Notes under the pieces: model-generated
The model's input: the letters and a program-made list of their open reading frames with translations, nothing else
What the model was told of the DNA's origin: nothing
Database searches by the model: none
From: Azohydromonas lata NBRC 102462
Lineage (GTDB): Bacteria > Pseudomonadota > Gammaproteobacteria > Burkholderiales > Burkholderiaceae_C
Reading direction: 5' to 3'
Assembly (NCBI GenBank): GCA_945878385.1
Contig: CAMCTE010000106.1
Span: 1-8,947 of the forward strand
DNA length: 8,947 bases
Translations under genes and position numbers: made by a program
Shown here: in pieces, positions 6,621 to 8,947 of the stretch
Layout of the letters: each line of letters opens with the position of its first letter
Numbering within the stretch: position 1 is the first letter of the stretch

Positions 6621-6640
6621 TGCCCCATCCCCCTGGGGCA
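6621..6640 (+). terminator. Perfect hairpin after lysC, possible terminator without U-tract
   Basis: TGCCCCA (6621-6627) and TGGGGCA (6634-6640) are perfect inverted repeats around a 6-nt loop, starting 20 nt after the lysC stop. No run of T follows, so it is not a standard intrinsic terminator. It could stabilise the 3' end of the lysC message or act with Rho. Confidence 0.35.
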
Positions 6641-6659
6641 CTGAAGCCGATTTGCAGGC

Positions 6660-6665
6660 TAGAAT
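6660..6665 (+). promoter_or_regulatory. Candidate -10 box of the tRNA-Ser promoter
   Basis: TAGAAT lies 12 nt before the first base of the mature tRNA, the right place for a short 5' leader later removed by RNase P. No good -35 hexamer is seen at 16-18 nt upstream. Confidence 0.45.
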
Positions 6666-6677
6666 GTTGAAATTGAC

Positions 6678-6770
6678 GGGGCTGTGACCGAGAGGCCGAA
6701 GGTGCTCCCCTGCTAAGGGAGTATGCGGGCAAAACCTGCATCGAGGGTTCGAATCCCTCCGGCCCCGCCA
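6678..6770 (+). tRNA. tRNA-Ser (anticodon GCU)
   Basis: All parts of the cloverleaf can be paired by eye. The acceptor stem is GGGGCTG (6678-6684) with CGGCCCC (6760-6766), including one G-U pair. The anticodon stem is CTCCC 6705-6709 / GGGAG 6717-6721 around anticodon GCT at 6712-6714. A long class II variable arm (GCGGG / CCTGC) is followed by the T arm GAGGG-TTCGAAT-CCCTC at 6743-6759. The discriminator is G, as expected for serine tRNAs, and CCA is encoded at 6768-6770. It reads the serine codons AGC and AGU. It has its own candidate promoter and terminator, so it is probably a separate transcription unit after lysC. Confidence 0.97.
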
Positions 6771-6778
6771 AGTGAATG

Positions 6779-6800
6779 AAGCCCGCGCATGCGGGCTTTT
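6779..6800 (+). terminator. Intrinsic terminator of tRNA-Ser
   Basis: AAGCCCGC (6779-6786) pairs with GCGGGCTT (6791-6798) around a 4-nt loop GCAT, and the stem runs into TTTT (6797-6800). It begins 9 nt after the tRNA CCA end. The matching A residues on the left arm could let it also act weakly on transcripts arriving from the aldolase-like gene on the minus strand. Confidence 0.85.
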
Positions 6801-6806
6801 CCATTT

Positions 6807-6821
6807 GGGGCCTTGCGCCCC
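6807..6821 (-). terminator. Short GC hairpin just after the aldolase-like gene
   Basis: GGGGC 6807-6811 can pair with GCCCC 6817-6821, directly beyond the TAA stop (6823-6825) of the minus-strand gene. There is no U-tract after it in either direction, so it may only be a 3'-end stabilising stem or chance in GC-rich DNA. Confidence 0.2.
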
Positions 6822-6822
6822 C

Positions 6823-7557
6823 TTAATCGGCGTAGCCGGGCGATTCGCGGTCGAGCTTGCGCAGCAGTGCGGGCCACGCGATGCCCGGGCCCTGGCCTGC
6901 GGTGGCGTGCTTGAGCACCTCGGCTGTGCCCTGCAGGATGTCCGGTGAGATCAGCGTGAGTTCTCCACCAGTTTGCGCGTCGATCTGGATGCGGCAGGCG
7001 TTCTCCAGGATGTACATATTCAGCCACGCCTCGGGAATGCTGCGGCCGATCGTCAGCAGGCCATGGTTGCGCAGCATCAGGAAGTGGCTGGTACCGAGGT
7101 CCGCCTGCAGTCGCGGCTTTTCTCCATCACGCAGGGCCACGCCCTCGTAGTCGTGGTACGCGAGAGTGGGCACCACGAAGGTGGACTGCTGGCTGATGGG
7201 CAATAGCCCGACCTTCTGTGCGCTGACGGCCACGCCGGCACGGGTGTGGGTGTGCATCACGCAGGCCGCGTCTTCGCGGGCGGCGTGGATGCAACTGTGG
7301 ATCACGAAGCCTGCCGGGTTCACGGGGTGAGGGCTGTCCGAGAGCTTGTTGGCATGCTGATCCACCTTCACCAGGCTGCTGGCGGTGATCTCCTCGAACA
7401 ACAAGCCGTAGGGGTTGATCAGGAAGTGGTGCTCGGGCCCAGGAATACGGGCACTGATGTGGGTGAAAACGAGATCTGTCCACCCGTATAGCGCAGCCAG
7501 CCGGTAGGCCGCGGCGAGTTCAACGCGAAGCTTCCATTCTTCGGGACTGCAGTTCAT
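6823..7557 (-). CDS. Class II aldolase/adducin-domain protein, substrate unknown
   Basis: A 244-residue cytoplasmic protein with a single class II aldolase/adducin fold. The metal-binding histidines are in place: His102 and His104 in HTHTRAG, and His165 in RNHGLL. Other family features are NPYGLLFEEITASSLVKVD and a GWTDLVFTHISAR opening. Where L-fuculose-1-phosphate aldolase has its catalytic glutamate (the SSEW segment), this protein reads NPAGFVIH with Gly83, so the standard retro-aldol mechanism is doubtful. Many bacterial relatives and eukaryotic adducins also lack it. The start has AGGA about 6 nt upstream. It follows the SPFH gene by 50 nt on the same strand, so co-transcription is possible, but no functional link is known to me. 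Family assignment is firm; reaction and pathway are not. Confidence 0.9.
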   Translation of the reverse strand: MNCSPEEWKLRVELAAAYRLAALYGWTDLVFTHISARIPGPEHHFLINPYGLLFEEITASSLVKVDQHANKLSDSPHPVNPAGFVIHSCIHAAREDAACVMHTHTRAGVAVSAQKVGLLPISQQSTFVVPTLAYHDYEGVALRDGEKPRLQADLGTSHFLMLRNHGLLTIGRSIPEAWLNMYILENACRIQIDAQTGGELTLISPDILQGTAEVLKHATAGQGPGIAWPALLRKLDRESPGYAD

Positions 7558-7581
7558 GTGGGGTCCTGATCGGGCTGTGGG

Positions 7582-7610
7582 TGAAGGCAGAGTAGGCGCT
7601 TGTGCCTTCA
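7582..7610 (-). other. Perfect 8-bp inverted repeat at the end of the SPFH gene
   Basis: TGAAGGCA (7582-7589) and TGCCTTCA (7603-7610) are exact reverse complements with a 13-nt loop. The right arm contains the SPFH gene stop codon. No U-tract follows on the minus strand. It may be a message-stabilising or weakly terminating hairpin between this gene and the aldolase-like gene. Confidence 0.35.
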
Positions 7611-8522
7611 GCGGGTGCCTTTGGTCTGGTGCGCCAATTGCATGGCCGAAGCAATGAGGCCGGCCACCTCGCCCATATGACCGGGCACGATCATGGTGTT
7701 GTTCTTCTGGGCCAATTGCGCGTAGGCGTCCACGGCGCGCTCGGCCACCTTGAGCTGCACCGCCTGGTCGCCGCCCGGGGCCTGGATGGCTGCGGCCACT
7801 TCGCGGATGGCCTGCGCGGTGGCCGAGGCCACGGCCACGATGGCCGATGCCTCGCCTTCGGCTTTGTTGATCTCGGCCTGACGCTCGCCTTCGCTCTTGG
7901 CAATGTAGGCCGCGCGTTCGCCCTCGGCCAGATTGATCTGCTCCTGGCGCTTGCCTTCGGAGGCGGCAATCAGCGCGCGCTTTTCGCGCTCGGCGGTGAT
8001 CTGGGCCTGCATGGAGCGAAGGATTTCCGCCGGCGGCGTCAGGTCCTTGATTTCATAACGCAGCACTTTCACACCCCAGTTGAGTGCCGCCTCGTCCAGC
8101 GCATTGACCACCGTGGCATTGATCAGGTCGCGCTCCTCGAAGGTCTTGTCGAGTTCCATGCGGCCCACCACGCTGCGCAGGGTGGTCTGGGCCAGTTGGG
8201 TGATGGCGATGATGTAGTCCGAAGAGCCGTAGCTGGCCCTCATCGGGTCGGTCACTTGAAAGTAGAGGATGCCGTCCACCTGCAGCTGCGTGTTGTCGCG
8301 GGTGATGCACACCTGGCTGGGTACGTCCAGGGGCACCTCCTTGAGTGAATGCTTGTAGGCCACGCGCTCGATGAAGGGAATGAGGAACTTCAGGCCTGGC
8401 GTGAGGGTGCGGTCGTATTTGCCCAGGCGTTCGACCACCCAGGCTTCCTGTTGCGGCACGATCTTGAAAGTGCGAACGATGAAGATGACGGCGATGACCA
8501 GCAGGATGATGGCGATTTCCAT
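7608..8522 (-). CDS. qmcA: SPFH/Band 7 (stomatin-like) membrane protein, QmcA type
   Basis: A 304-residue prohibitin/stomatin-family protein that in E. coli (QmcA) forms large membrane-anchored cages linked to membrane proteolysis and lipid-domain organisation. A hydrophobic anchor spans residues 2-16 (EIAIILLVIAVIFIV), followed by the SPFH domain at about 20-175 with VPQQEAWVVERLGKY and the LTPP turn at 161-164. Residues 178-232 form a helical rod of five exact 11-residue units, most starting Glu-Gly. The C-terminal segment is hydrophobic and small-residue rich. The ATG at 8522 is chosen because GGAAAGG lies just upstream and the hydrophobic anchor begins at once; the longer open frame to 8738 overlaps the preceding nfeD gene and adds a non-family tail. 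It lies 82 nt downstream of the NfeD-like gene, its usual partner. Confidence 0.95.
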   Translation of the reverse strand: MEIAIILLVIAVIFIVRTFKIVPQQEAWVVERLGKYDRTLTPGLKFLIPFIERVAYKHSLKEVPLDVPSQVCITRDNTQLQVDGILYFQVTDPMRASYGSSDYIIAITQLAQTTLRSVVGRMELDKTFEERDLINATVVNALDEAALNWGVKVLRYEIKDLTPPAEILRSMQAQITAEREKRALIAASEGKRQEQINLAEGERAAYIAKSEGERQAEINKAEGEASAIVAVASATAQAIREVAAAIQAPGGDQAVQLKVAERAVDAYAQLAQKNNTMIVPGHMGEVAGLIASAMQLAHQTKGTR

Positions 8523-8604
8523 GGAGACCTTTCCGAGGGCTTGAGTCGTGTGTGTCCGGGGCTGCGGCGCGTGGCGTGGGCATGTGGCCCCCTGCGCGTT
8601 CGAG

Positions 8605-8947
8605 TCAATGCAGCGGTGTGAGTTCCAGCCGGTTGCCGTGGACCGCCACGATGCGATGGGTACCCGGCCCTGCATGCGCCTGTGAGGCCAACTGCGCGTC
8701 CCATTCGGTGCCGCGGTACACCACGCGCGTGGTGCCATCGGCCCGCCACTGATCCACCTTCACGGTTTGCCCAATGTCCAGCAGCACATCGGGGTTGGAT
8801 TCTGCAGGCGGGGACCGGGGATGTTGGGCTCGCCTGAAGTGCCACACCGCCGTGGCGCCGCCGCCCACCAAGGCAGCCACCACCACCTGTGCGGTGGCAT
8901 CCAGGCCCGCCAACTGGGCCAGGGCTGCGGCCACGGCGACCAGGGCC
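8605..8947 (-). CDS. NfeD-like membrane protein, partial (N-terminus outside window)
   Basis: The frame is open to the right edge and ends with TGA at 8605-8607, so about 113 C-terminal residues are seen. The visible start is hydrophobic (ALVAVAAALAQLAGLDATAQ, then VVVAALVGGGATAVW), consistent with membrane helices. The C-terminal half (NPDVLLDIGQTVKVDQW to GNRLELTPLH) fits the small OB-fold domain of short NfeD proteins. A GTG at 8934 could be read as a start, but short NfeD proteins are normally about 140-150 residues with more membrane helices upstream, so the gene most likely continues past the window. It precedes the QmcA-like gene on the same strand, a conserved pairing in which the NfeD OB domain is thought to interact with the SPFH protein. 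The family call rests on pattern and this neighbourhood. Confidence 0.8.
   Translation of the reverse strand, partial: ALVAVAAALAQLAGLDATAQVVVAALVGGGATAVWHFRRAQHPRSPPAESNPDVLLDIGQTVKVDQWRADGTTRVVYRGTEWDAQLASQAHAGPGTHRIVAVHGNRLELTPLH

Noticed and set aside
4883..6628. Very long open minus-strand frame (about 580 codons) opposite tilS end and lysC
   Set aside because: Its translation is rich in His, Gly, Arg and Ala with no recognisable domain, while the plus strand encodes clear TilS and aspartokinase. It is the usual antisense artefact of GC-rich codon use.
6678..6800. tRNA-Ser 3' end as an integration (attachment) site for a genomic island
   Set aside because: No integrase gene and no second copy of the tRNA 3' end were seen in the window. 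Ordinary housekeeping or common genes lie on both sides.
8523..8738. Longer N-terminus for the SPFH protein, up to 8738
   Set aside because: It overlaps the nfeD 3' end and adds an Arg/His/Pro-rich tail before the membrane anchor. The ATG at 8522 has a good ribosome binding site and matches family starts.
1..8947. CRISPR arrays, insertion sequences, transposases, toxin-antitoxin pairs or other accessory systems
   Set aside because: No spaced direct-repeat arrays, terminal inverted repeats, transposase motifs or small unknown gene pairs were seen. Every sizeable stretch is accounted for by conserved genes.

Overview
The window is a compact, GC-rich stretch of housekeeping genes from a beta-proteobacterium. 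The gene order (divergent cyclophilin / cysS, then a 3-methyladenine glycosylase, accA, tilS, lysC and tRNA-Ser) and the protein wording point to Burkholderiales, most likely Comamonadaceae. That placement is inferred from gene order and protein similarity recalled from memory, not from a search. Nothing indicates a mobile element, phage, CRISPR array or foreign island, and coding density is above 90%.

Left part (1-734, minus strand): two cyclophilin-type peptidyl-prolyl isomerases lie in tandem. The upstream one is exported (signal peptide). The downstream one has no visible signal peptide, and only its first 19 codons are in the window. They share a perfect 39-bp direct repeat. Middle part (about 735-6601, plus strand): cysS (cysteinyl-tRNA synthetase), an AlkA/Mag-type DNA glycosylase, accA (acetyl-CoA carboxylase alpha subunit), tilS (tRNA-Ile lysidine synthetase) and lysC (aspartokinase). 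The first four are packed with 0-29 nt gaps or a 50-nt overlap, as in an operon. lysC has its own candidate promoter overlapping the tilS stop codon. A tRNA-Ser(GCU) gene with encoded CCA and a good intrinsic terminator follows at 6678-6800.

Right part (6823-8947, minus strand): in transcription order, a truncated NfeD-like membrane protein, a QmcA/stomatin-type SPFH protein and a class II aldolase/adducin-like protein. The NfeD-SPFH pair is a well-known partnership in membrane quality control. The aldolase-like protein keeps the metal-binding histidines, but glycine occupies the position where the fuculose-aldolase family has its catalytic glutamate.

I found no new multi-gene system. The points most worth a second look are the cysS leader, where a strong orphan Shine-Dalgarno sequence could be brought to the GTG start by a branched hairpin; an internal start with its own ribosome binding site in lysC that would give a separate regulatory subunit; the 39-bp identity between the two cyclophilin genes; and the aldolase homologue lacking its usual catalytic acid.
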